Assembly (NCBI GenBank): GCA_051657745.1
Contig: JBOFLG010000243.1
Span: forward strand, 1-5,937
Direction: 5' to 3'
Length of the DNA: 5,937 nt
Origin: JBOFLG01 sp051657745
GTDB taxonomy: Bacteria; Actinomycetota; Actinomycetes; Actinomycetales; Dermatophilaceae
This document shows positions 5,804 through 5,937 of the stretch, one piece after another. The notes beneath the pieces are model-generated. The model ran no database searches, was not told the origin of the DNA, and was given only the letters and a program-made list of their open reading frames with translations. The first letter of the stretch is position 1. Every line of letters begins with the position of its first letter. The position numbers and the translations under genes are program-made.

Positions 5804-5937
5804 TACTGCAACGGCAGATCGGCGTGTCGTGAGGGGCTGAGGATCGTCCGGTGGTGATGATCATCGGGTGGTGGATGTTGCTGGGTGGGTTGCGTCGTTG
5901 GATGCGGTGGTGGAGTTGATCGCTGGGCGGTTCCGGC
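5804..5937 (+). mobile_element. Left end of an insertion sequence, probably IS701 family (partial)
   Basis: From 5804 the sequence TACTGCAACGGCAGATCGG has the look of the terminal repeats seen at IS701-family ends in actinomycetes. It is preceded by CTAG and followed after about 60 bases by the beginning of a transposase-like frame reading into the element. Base and codon use change here: many T and G, with codons such as GTT and TTG that are rare in the hem genes. The right end and the partner inverted repeat lie outside the window, so neither length nor exact boundary can be confirmed. It sits about 128 bases upstream of the Rex operator and does not disrupt the operon promoter. Confidence 0.65.
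5868..5937 (+). CDS. IS701-family transposase, N-terminal fragment (cut by window edge)
   Basis: The plus-strand frame from GTG at 5868 encodes 23 residues before the window ends, including DVAGWVASLD and DAVVELIAGRF. IS701-family transposases of actinomycetes typically begin with a similar stretch, roughly 'W...LD.V...IAGRF.R.EPR', so the pattern fits this family. The frame is closed by a TGA at 5838-5840 and contains no ATG, GTG or TTG before 5868, so the start is GTG at 5868 or 5871. The Shine-Dalgarno is weak; a GAGGGG at 5831 is too far away. The call rests on a short N-terminal match from memory, so the family is likely but not proven. Confidence 0.6.
   Translation, partial: MVDVAGWVASLDAVVELIAGRFR

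Noticed and set aside
5670..5840. Small divergent plus-strand ORF beginning MHKVDMNPDE and cut by the IS
   Set aside because: Its first 15 codons have fair codon bias, but there is no Shine-Dalgarno, the start lies inside the Rex operator, the bias fades before the IS boundary and no family is recognisable.

Overview
The window is high-GC DNA with strong G/C third-position bias, and its gene content points to an actinomycete-type member of the Actinomycetota. It holds, on the minus strand, an almost complete rex-hemA-hemC-hemD-hemB cluster, the same gene order known from Streptomyces (rex-hemACD followed by hemB). The genus cannot be told from the window alone; the Rex protein is shorter than the Streptomyces one, so this is probably not Streptomyces itself.

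Layout, read in the direction of transcription (right to left): 5937-5804 is the left end of an insertion sequence, probably IS701 family, with the first codons of its transposase on the plus strand. 5803-5563 is a regulatory region with a very good Rex operator (5661-5676) embedded in a plausible promoter, followed by a leader that can form a strong stem-loop just before the rex ribosome binding site. Then come rex (5562-4876), hemA (4879-3533), hemC (3536-2574), the fused cobA-type methyltransferase/hemD gene (2577-955) and hemB (938-1, cut by the window edge about a dozen codons before its end).

The first four genes are joined by three 4-base stop/start overlaps (GTGA, ATGA, GTGA), and hemB follows after only 16 bases, so all five are likely one transcript. 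Together they encode C5-pathway tetrapyrrole synthesis: HemA reduces glutamyl-tRNA to glutamate-1-semialdehyde, HemB condenses 5-aminolevulinate to porphobilinogen, HemC makes hydroxymethylbilane and HemD closes it to uroporphyrinogen III. HemL (GSA aminomutase) is the one step from glutamyl-tRNA to uroporphyrinogen III not seen here. Rex senses NADH/NAD+ and, through the operator at its own promoter, should link haem supply to respiratory state.

I do not see a previously undescribed system. The points most worth a second look are the Rex operator/promoter arrangement, the leader stem-loop whose loop can pair with the rex Shine-Dalgarno, the eroded methyltransferase half of HemD, and the IS that has landed about 120 bases upstream of the operator.
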